From Halobacillus halophilus DSM 2266 (GTDB lineage: Bacteria; Bacillota; Bacilli; Bacillales; Halobacillaceae), in contig NC_017668.1 in the NCBI RefSeq assembly GCF_000284515.1, positions 1,178,001-1,242,000 of the forward strand: a stretch of 64,000 nucleotides of DNA, in the 5' to 3' direction. Position numbers and translations under genes: made by a program. The notes below the pieces were generated by a model. That model was not told the origin of the DNA and did not search any database. It saw nothing but the letters and a program-made list of their open reading frames with translations. Position 1 is the stretch's first letter; every line of letters begins with the position of its first letter. Below, in pieces: positions 43,704-52,409 of the stretch.

Positions 43704-44621
43704 TTATTCTTCAGAAGAACTGTTCTCCTCTGAAGAGCCGTTTTCAGCTTGTGCAGGTTCTGCCTGCTGTTTAAACAGATCCTTGTACTCATCAAGCTTC
43801 ACATCAATTTCAGCTTCCTGCATCATGGTATTCATTTTTTCTTGTAGTTTGGCCTGATCTACGTTTTGGCTGACTAGTGTACGTTTGATTTCTTCTTTAG
43901 CTTCTTCGTATGACTTCACATCTTCAGCGTCACGTTTGTCGGTCACTTTAATAATATGGAAGCCGAACTGCGTTTTTACTGGTTCGCTTACCTCACCTTT
44001 TTCAAGACCATAAGCTGCTGCTTCAAATTCCGGAGCCATCTTGCCAGGTCCGAACCATCCGAGTTCGCCACCTTGCTGAGCAGATCCGTCAGATGAATAT
44101 TCTTTGGCAAGTTCCGCAAATGAGCCGCCATCTTCAAGCTGCTGTTTTACTTCTTTCGCCGTTTCTTCATCTGAGACTAAAATGTGGCTCGCTTGTACTT
44201 CGGTCTTCATGCGTTCATAATACTGTTTCATTTCTTCTTCTGAAATCTCTACATCCTCAGCTGCAGCTTTTTCCTGAAGCAGGCTGAATCGAATAGTTTC
44301 TTTAAATTGTTCTTCACTGGAAAATCCGCTTTGTTGCAGAACCATTTCAAACTGGTCACCATATTGTTCTTTTAATGATTCAAGTTCCTGGTTCACAGCT
44401 TCATCGGATACTTCATATTTTTCGGCAAGAACTTCTTTCATCACAAGTTGCTGGAGCACTTGTTCACCGTTCTTGCTTTTCAATTCCTGGTAAAATTCTT
44501 CTTTTGTTACGTTTCCACCGCTCGTTTCTACTACGGTTTCTGAATCATCCGCATTGGAAGAGCAGGCAGATAAAGTGAATACGCTAGCCGCAAGAGCCGC
44601 TGTAATTACTATTTTCTTCAT
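43704..44621 (-). CDS. prsA: foldase lipoprotein PrsA (parvulin-type PPIase)
   Basis: A ~305-residue lipoprotein that helps secreted proteins fold at the outer face of the membrane. The signal peptide ends with lipobox LSAC (residues ~17-20). Helical N- and C-terminal chaperone parts flank a parvulin domain at ~residues 132-225 (VQASHILVSDEETAKEV, GGELGWFGPGKMAPEFE, FGFHIIKVTD). A Glu/Ser tail ends the protein. The ATG at 44621 has AGGAG ten bases upstream; longer in-frame extensions would bury the signal peptide. ScoC, which represses protease genes, is encoded nearby as in B. subtilis. Confidence 0.94.
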   Translation of the reverse strand: MKKIVITAALAASVFTLSACSSNADDSETVVETSGGNVTKEEFYQELKSKNGEQVLQQLVMKEVLAEKYEVSDEAVNQELESLKEQYGDQFEMVLQQSGFSSEEQFKETIRFSLLQEKAAAEDVEISEEEMKQYYERMKTEVQASHILVSDEETAKEVKQQLEDGGSFAELAKEYSSDGSAQQGGELGWFGPGKMAPEFEAAAYGLEKGEVSEPVKTQFGFHIIKVTDKRDAEDVKSYEEAKEEIKRTLVSQNVDQAKLQEKMNTMMQEAEIDVKLDEYKDLFKQQAEPAQAENGSSEENSSSEE

Positions 44622-44770
44622 TTCACGTACACTCCTATAAAACATTTTATTATTGTTGACGTAGAGGTATTCTGAACAGCCCATGAGTAAATATAACACA
44701 GAATGACTAGCGACTGCCATATTCTTCATTAAAAATTTGTGACAGGCTGATTACGGCCGGCAGAATCTAA

Positions 44771-44808
44771 AAAACAGGCCGGGCTGTATGGGCAACCTGG
44801 CCTGTCTG
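44771..44808 (-). terminator. intrinsic terminator
   Basis: AACAGGCC(G/A)GG / CCTGGCCTGT hairpin; on the minus strand it is followed by GTTTTTTAG. It ends the small membrane protein gene. Confidence 0.85.
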
Positions 44809-44809
44809 T

Positions 44810-44992
44810 TTAAAGTGTTATAAGCACTTCTACATATGAAGATATGAGTAATATCGTAATGAGGACATTGATAGTCCGGAATACGCGAGTTTGCTTTTCA
44901 TTCGACATCTTTGTTTTCAAGCATAAGGAATGAGTGAGTGAATTGAATACGAATAAAATAACGAGCGCATACAAGATGAATCCGAATGCCAT
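44810..44992 (-). CDS. small membrane protein
   Basis: A 60-residue protein with two membrane segments (GFILYALVILFVFNSL and TINVLITILLISSYVEVLI) joined by a short polar loop (KTKMSNEKQTR). AAAGGAGGT lies eight bases before the ATG, and a terminator follows, so it is a credible single-gene unit. B. subtilis also has small genes between prsA and scoC, but I cannot assign this one. Function unknown. Confidence 0.75.
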   Translation of the reverse strand: MAFGFILYALVILFVFNSLTHSLCLKTKMSNEKQTRVFRTINVLITILLISSYVEVLITL

Positions 44993-45067
44993 GACGATGT
45001 ACCTCCTTTATTCCCTATGAAACTACTCTATCAAAATTTCCAGTAATTGAACAGAAGAAAGGCGTGA

Positions 45068-45108
45068 AAAATAAAAAGCAGCTGTTACACAGGGGTACAA
45101 GCTGCTTC
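45068..45108 (-). terminator. intrinsic terminator
   Basis: AAGCAGCT / AGCTGCTT stem with an inner TGTTACAC / GGGTACA partial pairing. On the minus strand TTTTTATTTTT follows. Confidence 0.8.
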
Positions 45109-45118
45109 ATAGCAAGGG

Positions 45119-45670
45119 TTACGCTTCTCTTTGACGAATTAAAATATCGTAGCCATCTTTAGCGTTTTCGATTACACATTTTCTAGGTGCTCTTGCAAAA
45201 TAGTTTAAATATAGAAAGTCAGGAAATGATAATCCAATATTGACCGCTGCAAAGATTACCAAATAAGCAAAGTAATTAGGGAATACACAGCTCATGATGA
45301 GTGTTGGAATCGTAATAAAGAAAGTCGGCGCTAAGGCCATCATCATAGAAGTCTGTTTTGAAAGTTTAGATTTGCATTGGTAAGTGAACGTCGGCAGCAT
45401 TCTTCTTCTGAATTTAAATTTTACACTGAAACGCTTGTAAAGCAGTACTAAAGGTAAGATATGCATTAGCCTATGCAAAGCTGGCAAAAAGAATAAAATA
45501 ACGATTAATGGCAGAAAGCCATGATCTTTCATATCATGCGTGCCATGCAGCATGGAAAATGGCAGATATAATATCAAAAAGGACAGTAGTCCTGTTAAAA
45601 ATGACATCAGATAAACACGATTGAGACCGAATTCTTTATTGATGTTCACTGATTTCCAGCAATTCATCAT
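45119..45670 (-). CDS. DUF3267-like membrane protein
   Basis: A 183-residue protein with about four membrane segments. The pattern resembles DUF3267 putative membrane zincins, but the expected HExxH reads ALHRLMH, lacking the Glu, so peptidase activity is doubtful. The C-terminal YLNYFARAPRKCVIENAKDG is also of the DUF3267 type. AAAGGGGG lies before two consecutive ATGs (45670 and 45667). Location between prsA and scoC is conserved for genes of this type in relatives, in my recollection. Function unknown. Confidence 0.6.
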   Translation of the reverse strand: MMNCWKSVNINKEFGLNRVYLMSFLTGLLSFLILYLPFSMLHGTHDMKDHGFLPLIVILFFLPALHRLMHILPLVLLYKRFSVKFKFRRRMLPTFTYQCKSKLSKQTSMMMALAPTFFITIPTLIMSCVFPNYFAYLVIFAAVNIGLSFPDFLYLNYFARAPRKCVIENAKDGYDILIRQREA

Positions 45671-46058
45671 AGAATCCCCCTTTACTGCAGAAATTGGTGT
45701 GAATAAGTTACGAATATTTATAGAAAATTAGTATTTGTAATACGTTCTTATTTGACTTGCACATTTGGAATAATAGTACCTTTACAAGGAAAAAGCAATA
45801 GGTTTTTCGTAAAAAAAATAATTGCTTTATAAACCGCCATGGTGGGGCTGAACCTGATGAGGATTATAGAGAGATGAAAGAATAAAGTAGGAAAATTGTG
45901 AAAAATTAAGTAACAGAATAGGAAAGGCATAGTGACAGGAGGTTTAGGAGGGGAAGGAAGTCTAAAGGGGGAGGCGGACTGCCGCGGGGCCTGTAAAAAG
46001 AGACTACTTCTTAGGAAAGAAGAAAAAAGTTTTTGAAAATTTCACCAGACACACAAAA
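45671..46058. other. gap between scoC and the DUF3267-like gene
   Basis: About 390 bp. It is AT-rich near 45700-45900. There is an unusual purine-rich, G-rich stretch at 45937-45990 (AGGAGGTTTAGGAGGGG, then AAAGGGGGAGGCGG) with no start codon in range. No gene or known RNA is visible; the region probably contains the promoter for the minus-strand gene at 45670. Confidence 0.5.
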
Positions 46059-46095
46059 AATCCCTTCCTGAAGTGGTGACTTCATGGAAGGGAAA
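46059..46095 (-). terminator. intrinsic terminator of scoC
   Basis: CCCTTCCTGAAGT / ACTTCATGGAAGGG hairpin. On the minus strand GGATTTTTTGTG follows. Confidence 0.88.
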
Positions 46096-46098
46096 ACA

Positions 46099-46674
46099 TT
46101 AGGAAGATTTAGATTGATTTTTAAAATCATCGAGATCAGCAGGCTTTTCTTGAACAGAAGCTTCATCTTCAATGTTTTCTAAGGAACGTTCAAGAATTTC
46201 CATATATTCTTCTCCGTAAATTTCCTTTATGAGAGCAGATAAGTCTAGAAATTCCGGTAATTTACCGTACATTTCCGTCATTGGAAGTGAACCGCGAAGA
46301 ACCGAATTATCTTCCGGGTTGTATTCGCTTAAGGTAGCCTCAAGAAGCTCGTTACCATCATCCGTAAGTTCTATATACGTATTTCTTTTATCGTTTTCAC
46401 GTTTAGAAAATTGAAGGAGACCGCGTTTTTCTAGTTTCTTTGAGAAGTTAAACGCTGTAGAGACATGCATGACTCCAAACTTGGAAATTTCAGAGATGCT
46501 GGCCCCTTTCAAATGATAGGCAATCCATAGAATATGGTGTTCATTGATGTTGAGCTCAAAAGGCTTTGCCCATTCTTGCCAATCTTTTTCGATGGCTTTC
46601 CAAAGCGCCTTGGATAGTTGAGCCATTTTATGACTATAAAAAATAGCTTCTCGCTTAGAAATTTTTTCCTTCAT
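46099..46674 (-). CDS. scoC: transition-state regulator ScoC (Hpr)
   Basis: A 191-residue MarR-type regulator that in B. subtilis represses extracellular protease, oligopeptide-transport and sporulation genes. The N-terminus [20 protein letters not shown] and the wHTH core [20 protein letters not shown], then [18 protein letters not shown], are those of Hpr. The C-terminal acidic tail is longer than the DNA-binding part. The ATG at 46674 has AGAAGGTG upstream. Its gene order (prsA, scoC, yhaH, trpP, hit, ecs) matches B. subtilis except for inserted opuA genes. Confidence 0.94.
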   Translation of the reverse strand: MKEKISKREAIFYSHKMAQLSKALWKAIEKDWQEWAKPFELNINEHHILWIAYHLKGASISEISKFGVMHVSTAFNFSKKLEKRGLLQFSKRENDKRNTYIELTDDGNELLEATLSEYNPEDNSVLRGSLPMTEMYGKLPEFLDLSALIKEIYGEEYMEILERSLENIEDEASVQEKPADLDDFKNQSKSS

Positions 46675-46816
46675 ACATCTCACCTTCTTTACGTATTGGT
46701 TACATCCATTGTGACAGGTTTGTTGACATATTGAAAGTGATAATGCGCAAGAATACTATTTTTGTAAAACAATCTGAATATTTTCCGTCCTGTTTAGTGG
46801 CTCATAACAAAAAAAC

Positions 46817-47323
46817 TTATTCGGGGTCCAATTTGTGGAATGTTTTCAATATATTTTCATGAAATCCAATCATTTGTTCCAGCCTTTGATATAAAAGATC
46901 AGCATCTTCCATCTGTTTCTCACTGGAAAACTCGCGATACCGATTTTTCAGCTGATTTTCGACTTTTTTTAAATTCGTTTCCTGTTCATTGGCTGCCGTC
47001 TGCCATTTTCTAATATAGGAAGACATGAAATTTTTATAGATGCTTTTATTAGCTTGAAATAAGTCTTTTCGAACCCCTTTTTTCCATACACGGTTCACCA
47101 GCCCCTGATCTATCAAGGAACGGACACCTGTACTCATGGAGGTTTTGCTCTTTCCGAGAGCCTGACTCATTTCATCGAGGGTCATAGGATGAGGATGAAT
47201 ATAGATCGTAACGAATAATCTCGCTTCAGCAGGTGTCAAACCAAACATTTCTAAGGTTTTAGAGAATTCAGTTATGACTTTTGTATGAATATCTTCTAGC
47301 GATTGATGATCTTTTAATACCAT
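46817..47323 (-). CDS. OpcR/GbsR-family regulator, probable repressor of opuA
   Basis: A 168-residue winged-helix protein of the GbsR/OpcR family. The wHTH core HPMTLDEMSQALGKSKTSMS is followed by TGVRSLIDQGLVNRVWKKGV, nearly the same as in the paralogue at 39821-40384. The ATG at 47323 has AAGGAGG five bases upstream. It is divergent from opuAA with a 283-bp shared control region that contains an inverted repeat, so control of opuA by choline or glycine betaine is the natural reading. OpcR in B. subtilis controls other Opu systems, so the exact target is inference. Confidence 0.85.
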   Translation of the reverse strand: MVLKDHQSLEDIHTKVITEFSKTLEMFGLTPAEARLFVTIYIHPHPMTLDEMSQALGKSKTSMSTGVRSLIDQGLVNRVWKKGVRKDLFQANKSIYKNFMSSYIRKWQTAANEQETNLKKVENQLKNRYREFSSEKQMEDADLLYQRLEQMIGFHENILKTFHKLDPE

Positions 47324-47473
47324 AAGATCCTCCTTCAAATCATTGCTACACTTACATTACTATTAATTGGATAAAAATGAAAATTAACTATAAGCAAGTA
47401 AATTGGAGTATTTCGTAGTAATTCAAAATAAATAACCTAAATCATTCTGTAAAGTTTATACTGTACGTAATTT

Positions 47474-47505
47474 TTAAACTAAAACAAATGTATTTATAGT
47501 TTGAA
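47474..47505. promoter_or_regulatory. candidate operator between opcR-like gene and opuA
   Basis: Inverted repeat TTAAACTA (47474-47481) and TAGTTTGAA (47497-47505), 15 bases apart, in the divergent control region. A TTGAAC / TACAGT promoter (spacer 18) overlaps its right half and reads toward opuAA. Confidence 0.4.
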
Positions 47506-47606
47506 CTATTTATTACAAATAGGTTACAGTTATAAGGTGGAAAGATGAGTGCGGATAAAATTTCGACATAGACGTACCATAATAATAAAAACTAGAGGTG
47601 ATAGAC

Positions 47607-48809
47607 GTGCCGATTATTCAAGTAGAGAACTTGTCCAAAATCTTCGGTAAGCAGGCTAAGAAAGCCACCAAGTATTTGGATGAAGGTTTATCCAAGGAAG
47701 AAATCCTTGAGAAGACTGGAAATACAGTAGGGGTCAACCGGGCTTCCTTTGATGTTGAAGAGGGAGAAATCTTCGTAATTATGGGACTATCCGGAAGTGG
47801 TAAATCCACGCTTGTTCGTTTAGTCAATCGACTGATCGAGCCAACAGAGGGCAGTGTTTACATTGACGGACAGGACTTAGCCAAAATGGATAGTAAAAGT
47901 CTCAGAGAAGTCCGCCGCCAAAAATTAAGTATGGTATTTCAGCGATTTGCTTTATTTCCGCACCGTACAATCCTTGAAAACGCTGAGTTTGGTTTAGAGG
48001 TACAGGGCATCGATAAAGAAGAGAGACAGAAAAAAGCAAAAGAGTCATTAGAAATGGTGGGACTTGGCGGATACATTCATCAGTTCCCTTCCCAACTATC
48101 TGGCGGTATGCAGCAGCGTGTTGGACTAGCCCGTGCTTTGGCCAACGAGCCTGAAGTTCTACTTATGGACGAAGCCTTTTCGGCATTGGACCCATTAATT
48201 AGAAAAGAAATGCAGGATGAGCTGCTGGAACTGCAGCAAAAAATGAAGAAAACCATCCTATTCATTACACATGATTTGGATGAGGCGCTTCGGATTGGAG
48301 ATCGAATCGCCTTGATGAATGATGGTAAAATTGTCCAGATCGGTACGCCGGAAGAAATTCTTGTCAACCCGGCGAATGATTATGTTGAAAAATTCGTAGC
48401 AGACGTAGATCGCTCCAAAGTATTAACGGCCGAACACATTATGAAACGTCCAGAAACCGTTGATGTTGAGAAGCATGGGCCAAGAACAGCACTTGAGCGC
48501 ATGCGTAAGGAAGGTCTTTCAAGCATTTACGTTACTGATGCCAATCGTAAGCTGTATGGATACGTACTGGCCGATGATGTGGCTAAGGCTGTTAAAAATG
48601 ATCAAAAAGATCTGAAAGAAATTATGCGGACGGATATTCTGAAAGTTGAAAAAGACACATCCATGTCAGAAATCTTCAACCTGATCCATGATGCACCGGT
48701 CCCTGTCGCCGTAGTTGAAAACGACAGATTATTAGGCATTATTGTGCGAGGAGCAGTAATTGCCGCACTAGCCGGAAATGAGGTGAATCTAAATGGAAGT
48801 GATTCCTAA
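47607..48809 (+). CDS. opuAA: glycine betaine ABC transporter ATPase OpuAA
   Basis: A 400-residue ATPase. Walker A GLSGSGKST, signature LSGGMQQRVGLARAL, Walker B VLLMDEAFSALD and switch ITHDLDEAL are present. Two CBS domains (residues ~275-395, for example AEHIMKRPETVDVE and DAPVPVAVVEN) may sense ionic strength, as in lactococcal OpuA. It energises osmolyte uptake with OpuAB and OpuAC. The GTG at 47607 has AGAGGTG six bases upstream; an in-frame GTG at 47598 overlaps that site. The opuAB start lies inside its last codons. Confidence 0.95.
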   Translation: MPIIQVENLSKIFGKQAKKATKYLDEGLSKEEILEKTGNTVGVNRASFDVEEGEIFVIMGLSGSGKSTLVRLVNRLIEPTEGSVYIDGQDLAKMDSKSLREVRRQKLSMVFQRFALFPHRTILENAEFGLEVQGIDKEERQKKAKESLEMVGLGGYIHQFPSQLSGGMQQRVGLARALANEPEVLLMDEAFSALDPLIRKEMQDELLELQQKMKKTILFITHDLDEALRIGDRIALMNDGKIVQIGTPEEILVNPANDYVEKFVADVDRSKVLTAEHIMKRPETVDVEKHGPRTALERMRKEGLSSIYVTDANRKLYGYVLADDVAKAVKNDQKDLKEIMRTDILKVEKDTSMSEIFNLIHDAPVPVAVVENDRLLGIIVRGAVIAALAGNEVNLNGSDS

Positions 48810-49638
48810 AATACCTGTGGCTGAATGGGTATCTTCTTTTACTGAATGGGTTACCGACACATTTGAGCCTTTATTTGATTTTATAAAAAATGATTTTGGC
48901 GATTTTATTGAAATGTTTGCTGAAGACTGGCTAATGAGTATTCCGATTTGGTTATTTATTATTGTTGTAGGTGCTATTGCTTTCTTTATCTCCGGTAAGA
49001 AACTGGGCTTGACCGCATTTTCGGTTGTAGGCCTGTGGTTCATTTCCAACCAGGAGCTATGGGAAGAATTGATGAATACATTTACGCTTGTCATATTCGC
49101 CAGTTTGATCTCGGTCATTATTGGTGTCCCTTTTGGGATATGGATGGCCAAGAGCGGAACCGTGGAGAAAATTCTGACTCCTATTTTGGACTTTATGCAG
49201 ACGATGCCGGCTTTCGTTTATCTAATCCCGGCTGTAGCCTTCTTTAGTATCGGAATGGTGCCAGGGGTGGCTGCATCTGTTATTTTCGCTACACCGCCTA
49301 CGGTCCGTTTTACCAATCTGGGGATCCGTCAGGTGTCTCATGAATTAATCGAAGCATCCGATTCATTTGGTACAACGAACACGCAGAAATTATTTAAAGT
49401 TCAATTGCCAATGGCTAAGAAAACGATTATGGCAGGAATTAATCAGACGGTTATGCTTGCTTTGTCTATGGTTGTTATTGCTTCCATGATCGGTGCCAAA
49501 GGTCTGGGGCAGACGGTTATTACCGGACTGCAGCGTGCTGATGTGGGAACAGGTTTTGTGGCCGGTCTTGGAATTGTAATTCTGGCTATTATTATTGATC
49601 GCTTTACGCAGAATTTGAACACCCAACGTGGTGAATAA
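48793..49638 (+). CDS. opuAB: glycine betaine ABC transporter permease OpuAB
   Basis: A 281-residue permease with about seven membrane segments and a periplasmic-facing amphipathic N-terminus. The ATPase-coupling EAA-like loop is ELIEASDSFGTTNTQKLFKV at ~residue 190. It overlaps opuAA by 17 bp, with GAGGTGAATCTAA upstream. In some genera AB and AC are fused; here they are separate as in B. subtilis. Confidence 0.95.
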   Translation: MEVIPKIPVAEWVSSFTEWVTDTFEPLFDFIKNDFGDFIEMFAEDWLMSIPIWLFIIVVGAIAFFISGKKLGLTAFSVVGLWFISNQELWEELMNTFTLVIFASLISVIIGVPFGIWMAKSGTVEKILTPILDFMQTMPAFVYLIPAVAFFSIGMVPGVAASVIFATPPTVRFTNLGIRQVSHELIEASDSFGTTNTQKLFKVQLPMAKKTIMAGINQTVMLALSMVVIASMIGAKGLGQTVITGLQRADVGTGFVAGLGIVILAIIIDRFTQNLNTQRGE

Positions 49639-49700
49639 TGGTTTTAAATGAGGGCTGGAAGGCCAGTCCTCATCTAATAAATAAAAAAGGAGCAAATAAC

Positions 49701-50648
49701 ATGTTTAAATTTGATTGGAAACGTCTTAGTGTAGCAGCTGGTCTTTCGTTGACTCTTGTAGCAGCAGGCTGTGGATCGTCTGATGAAGGTTCTGAAGGAA
49801 CAAGTGGCGACAGCAATGAAGGTGGAGAGTCTACTTCAGAAGAAGTGAACTACGGAGAAGAAATGAGCTATGAAATTACAGGTATCGAGGCTGGAGCAGG
49901 TGTTGTTAAGGCTGCTCAAAGTGCTGTAGAAGAATATGAAAACCTGGCCGGGTGGGAAGTTTCTACCTCCTCTTCAGGTGCTATGGCTACAGCATTAGGA
50001 CAGGCTGTTGAGAATGAAGAACCTATCATCGTAACAGGCTGGACACCGCACTGGAAATTCGCTAAATATGACTTGAAGTATCTTGAAGATCCTAAAGAAG
50101 TTTTCGGTGGAGAAGAGCAAATTAAAACCATGGTACGTAAAGGGTTGAAAGAAGAAAAACCAAATGCTTACAAAATTTTAGATCAGTTTAATTGGACAGC
50201 CGCTGATATGGAAGAGGTTATGCTTGAAATCAATGATGGTGCTGAACCTGCCGAGGCAGCGAAAAACTGGATCGAGAATAACCAGGAAGCTGTAAGTTCT
50301 TGGACAGAAGGTACAGAAGAAGTGGACGGCACAGAAGTTGAACTTGTGTTTGTAAACTGGGATTCAGAAATTGCTTCTACGAACGTTGTGGCAGAAGTTA
50401 TGAAACAGCAAGGTTTTAATGTGACCATTACGCCGCTTGACAATGGACCAATGTGGGAATCTGTTTCAGAAGGAGAAGTGACCGGAATGGTAGCTGCATG
50501 GCTTCCAGCAACACACGGTGACCTTTATGAACAGCATAAGGATAACCTTGAAGACCTTGGTGCGAATCTAGAAGGCGCTAGAGTTGGATTGGTTGTTCCG
50601 AAGTATATGGAAGTTGACTCCATTGAAGATTTAAAACCAGCTGAATAA
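49701..50648 (+). CDS. opuAC: glycine betaine-binding lipoprotein OpuAC
   Basis: A 315-residue binding lipoprotein that delivers glycine betaine (and perhaps proline betaine) to OpuAB. The signal peptide ends with lipobox VAAGC. An acidic Gly/Ser linker follows. Trp residues in TGWTPHWKFAKY, FVNWDSE and AAWLPATHGDLYE are placed as in the aromatic cage of OpuAC. The acidic composition fits a salt-adapted outer surface. The ATG at 49701 has AAAGGAG; the frame is open further upstream but without a ribosome site. Confidence 0.95.
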   Translation: MFKFDWKRLSVAAGLSLTLVAAGCGSSDEGSEGTSGDSNEGGESTSEEVNYGEEMSYEITGIEAGAGVVKAAQSAVEEYENLAGWEVSTSSSGAMATALGQAVENEEPIIVTGWTPHWKFAKYDLKYLEDPKEVFGGEEQIKTMVRKGLKEEKPNAYKILDQFNWTAADMEEVMLEINDGAEPAEAAKNWIENNQEAVSSWTEGTEEVDGTEVELVFVNWDSEIASTNVVAEVMKQQGFNVTITPLDNGPMWESVSEGEVTGMVAAWLPATHGDLYEQHKDNLEDLGANLEGARVGLVVPKYMEVDSIEDLKPAE

Positions 50649-50652
50649 TATA

Positions 50653-50692
50653 AAAAACCGGAAGGCGGGAAACCGCCTTCCGGTTTTTTTAA
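50653..50692. terminator. bidirectional intrinsic terminator
   Basis: AAAAACCGGAAGGCGG / CCGCCTTCCGGTTTTTTT between opuAC and yhaH. Confidence 0.93.
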
Positions 50693-50695
50693 TGG

Positions 50696-51103
50696 TTATT
50701 TCGCTTCATCATTGGGTGGATTACCATCCTCGGCATCATTTCCCTGCTCGGCTTTTGCCTTTTCTTCCAATTCCTTTAGACTTTCTTCAATCTGTTCTAA
50801 GTATTTCTGGATGTTTTTTTGGTGCGGCTCTACGGTTTTTTTCCAGCTTTCAATAGATGTTTTTACATCTTCAGATAGTTCTTTGATCAAATCAGCTCCC
50901 TCTTTGGAAGTCTGAGCAATCTGATCCTTCAACTGCATGCCATCTTCCCGCAGACTTAGTACGGTGTTTTTTAGACTTTCGCTTTTTAAGCGGGCGCCTT
51001 CTCTAAATTCACGTCCAGATGAAGGGGCACTGAGCAGTGTATAAGCAGCTCCTGCGATCCCGCCCACGATGATACCTAAAGTTAAGGATTTTGCATTTGG
51101 CAT
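50696..51103 (-). CDS. yhaH: YtxH-family protein YhaH
   Basis: A 135-residue protein. A Gly-rich membrane-associated segment (residues 7-27, LTLGIIVGGIAGAAYTLLSA) is followed by PSSGREFRE, the YtxH signature, and a long charged coiled coil. YtxH proteins are small stress or sporulation-linked proteins of unknown action. AAAGGAGA precedes the ATG. Position next to trpP and scoC matches B. subtilis yhaH. Confidence 0.85.
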   Translation of the reverse strand: MPNAKSLTLGIIVGGIAGAAYTLLSAPSSGREFREGARLKSESLKNTVLSLREDGMQLKDQIAQTSKEGADLIKELSEDVKTSIESWKKTVEPHQKNIQKYLEQIEESLKELEEKAKAEQGNDAEDGNPPNDEAK

Positions 51104-51236
51104 AAAAAATCTCCTTTCCTATCTCCTGCTTTATTATTTTCTCTTATAATGAATGAACCAAACATAAAATAATAAATAAAAAATAGAGTACGATGAAGAT
51201 AACCTGAAAGTGATTTCTTTGGTGATAGTAAACAGA

Positions 51237-51264
51237 AGGCACTACATCTGATGCAGTGCCTTTA
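51237..51264 (-). terminator. hairpin downstream of trpP
   Basis: AAGGCACT / AGTGCCTT with inner CATC / GATG pairing, 28 bases after the trpP stop; the T tract is short. Confidence 0.7.
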
Positions 51265-51291
51265 ACTTCTTATAATTCTTCCAATAACCCT

Positions 51292-51846
51292 TCAGTTCCC
51301 TTTGGAAATGGAAGGGGAAGAAACGGGGAGAACTTCATTTATGCTGGATCTTCTTAAAATGGAAACAGCAATTGGATATATAATCGCCATGAACGCGAGG
51401 TTCAAGGCAGCAGTTGGTAAAACAACTGTTAGGAACATGACAGAAAAGCTTGCTTGCATTAAACCGATAACATACAGTACAAGGCTTAAAAAGATAGTCC
51501 CGCTGATTACGGTCCCCACAGCTGCCAATGCAGGTGCGCCCCACTTGGAATGGCGTAAAGGACGAATCATTAAGACAATTCCAAACACGAGTAAGCCTGT
51601 TACAGGTTTATCAATTAAATTCGCTAACTGACCTCCCGGAACCGTCGTAGTTAATGCGGAAATAAAACCGGTAGCAATCGATAAGATGAGCACATACGGA
51701 AGCTTAGGGAATAATAAAATACCTAAGAACATCATGGCAAGCATCATATCCGGCCTCATTCCCAGGAAGAACGGGGGCACAATTGCGTGCAGAACTGCTC
51801 CAATTCCAACAAATAAAGATAGCATGACTAACACTCGAGTATTCAT
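51292..51846 (-). CDS. trpP: tryptophan transporter TrpP
   Basis: A 184-residue membrane protein with five to six hydrophobic segments, of the TrpP (YhaG) family; it imports tryptophan. The N-terminal GIGAVLHAIVPPFFLGMRPD, then MMLAMMFLGILLFP, is characteristic. The ATG at 51846 has GAGGAGA seven bases upstream. A run of GAG/TAG triplets across the ribosome site suggests translational repression by TRAP (MtrB) when tryptophan is abundant, as in B. subtilis. Adjacent to hit, as in that species (serC is absent here). Confidence 0.93.
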   Translation of the reverse strand: MNTRVLVMLSLFVGIGAVLHAIVPPFFLGMRPDMMLAMMFLGILLFPKLPYVLILSIATGFISALTTTVPGGQLANLIDKPVTGLLVFGIVLMIRPLRHSKWGAPALAAVGTVISGTIFLSLVLYVIGLMQASFSVMFLTVVLPTAALNLAFMAIIYPIAVSILRRSSINEVLPVSSPSISKGN

Positions 51847-51877
51847 TTGTACATCTCTCCTCAACTAAACTAGTCTC
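51828..51877 (-). promoter_or_regulatory. TRAP-binding triplet array over the trpP start
   Basis: Minus strand: GAG, TAG, TAG, GAG, GAG at 51877-51875, 51872-51870, 51867-51865, 51862-51860 and 51857-51855, each separated by exactly two bases. The last two form the Shine-Dalgarno. GAG (51836-51834) and TAG (51830-51828) follow inside the first codons. This is the (G/U)AG-N2-3 pattern bound by TRAP. Confidence 0.75.
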
Positions 51878-51932
51878 TTTTTAATTTACAATCCAAACGT
51901 GCCCTCGTGGCCGCTTGCGAATGCATAGCTGT

Positions 51933-51962
51933 ATTATACCAAAATGAGTGTTTAAAAATCAA
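51933..51962 (-). promoter_or_regulatory. sigma-A promoter of trpP
   Basis: Minus strand: TTGATT, an 18-base spacer, TATAAT; just downstream of hit. It gives a leader of ~80 bases containing the triplet array. Confidence 0.65.
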
Positions 51963-51974
51963 AGCATCGCACCG

Positions 51975-52409
51975 TTATTTAGGAATATTCTGGTTGATTT
52001 CTCCGGCAATACTTTGTAAATCTTCCGGGGCATAGTCATCGGCATGTGTTTCCCATTTGGCTTCAAATCCATCTTGATCACCGTATCTCGGCAGCAGGTG
52101 GATATGTAAATGATAAACAGATTGACCAGCCGGGGCTTCGTTATTATTTAAGACATTCATCCCAATTGGGTCGTAGGTTTCTTTAATGGCATTCGCAATC
52201 TTTGGAATGCGGGAAAATAATTTCTCCGCCACATCCGGGTGCGTATGATAAATGTCTTTGGAATGCTGCTTAGGAATTACCAGCGTGTGGCCTTTCGTCA
52301 CTTGACTGATATCAAGAAACGCATAAACGTCTTCATCCTCATAAACTTTGGCTGATGGAATATCTCCATCCAGGATTTTGCAGAAAATACAATCTTGTGC
52401 TTCAGACAT
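51975..52409 (-). CDS. hit: HIT-family hydrolase Hit
   Basis: A 144-residue HIT-domain protein that hydrolyses or binds nucleotide conjugates. The catalytic triad motif is HLHIHLLPR (HxHxHxx). Cys residues in CIFCKIL with His in TKGHTLVIPKQH belong to the zinc-binding form of the family. The ATG at 52409 has AAGGAG upstream; a GTG at 52418 is the alternative. It is divergent from ecsA, as in B. subtilis. Confidence 0.93.
   Translation of the reverse strand: MSEAQDCIFCKILDGDIPSAKVYEDEDVYAFLDISQVTKGHTLVIPKQHSKDIYHTHPDVAEKLFSRIPKIANAIKETYDPIGMNVLNNNEAPAGQSVYHLHIHLLPRYGDQDGFEAKWETHADDYAPEDLQSIAGEINQNIPK

Noticed and set aside
45748-45930. 60-codon minus-strand frame in the gap before scoC
   Set aside because: AT-rich, hydrophobic by composition, no ribosome site; no sign of selection as protein.
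45937-45990. Purine-rich tract as strong ribosome sites for a small gene
   Set aside because: Several AGGAGG-like sequences occur but no start codon with an open frame follows within range.
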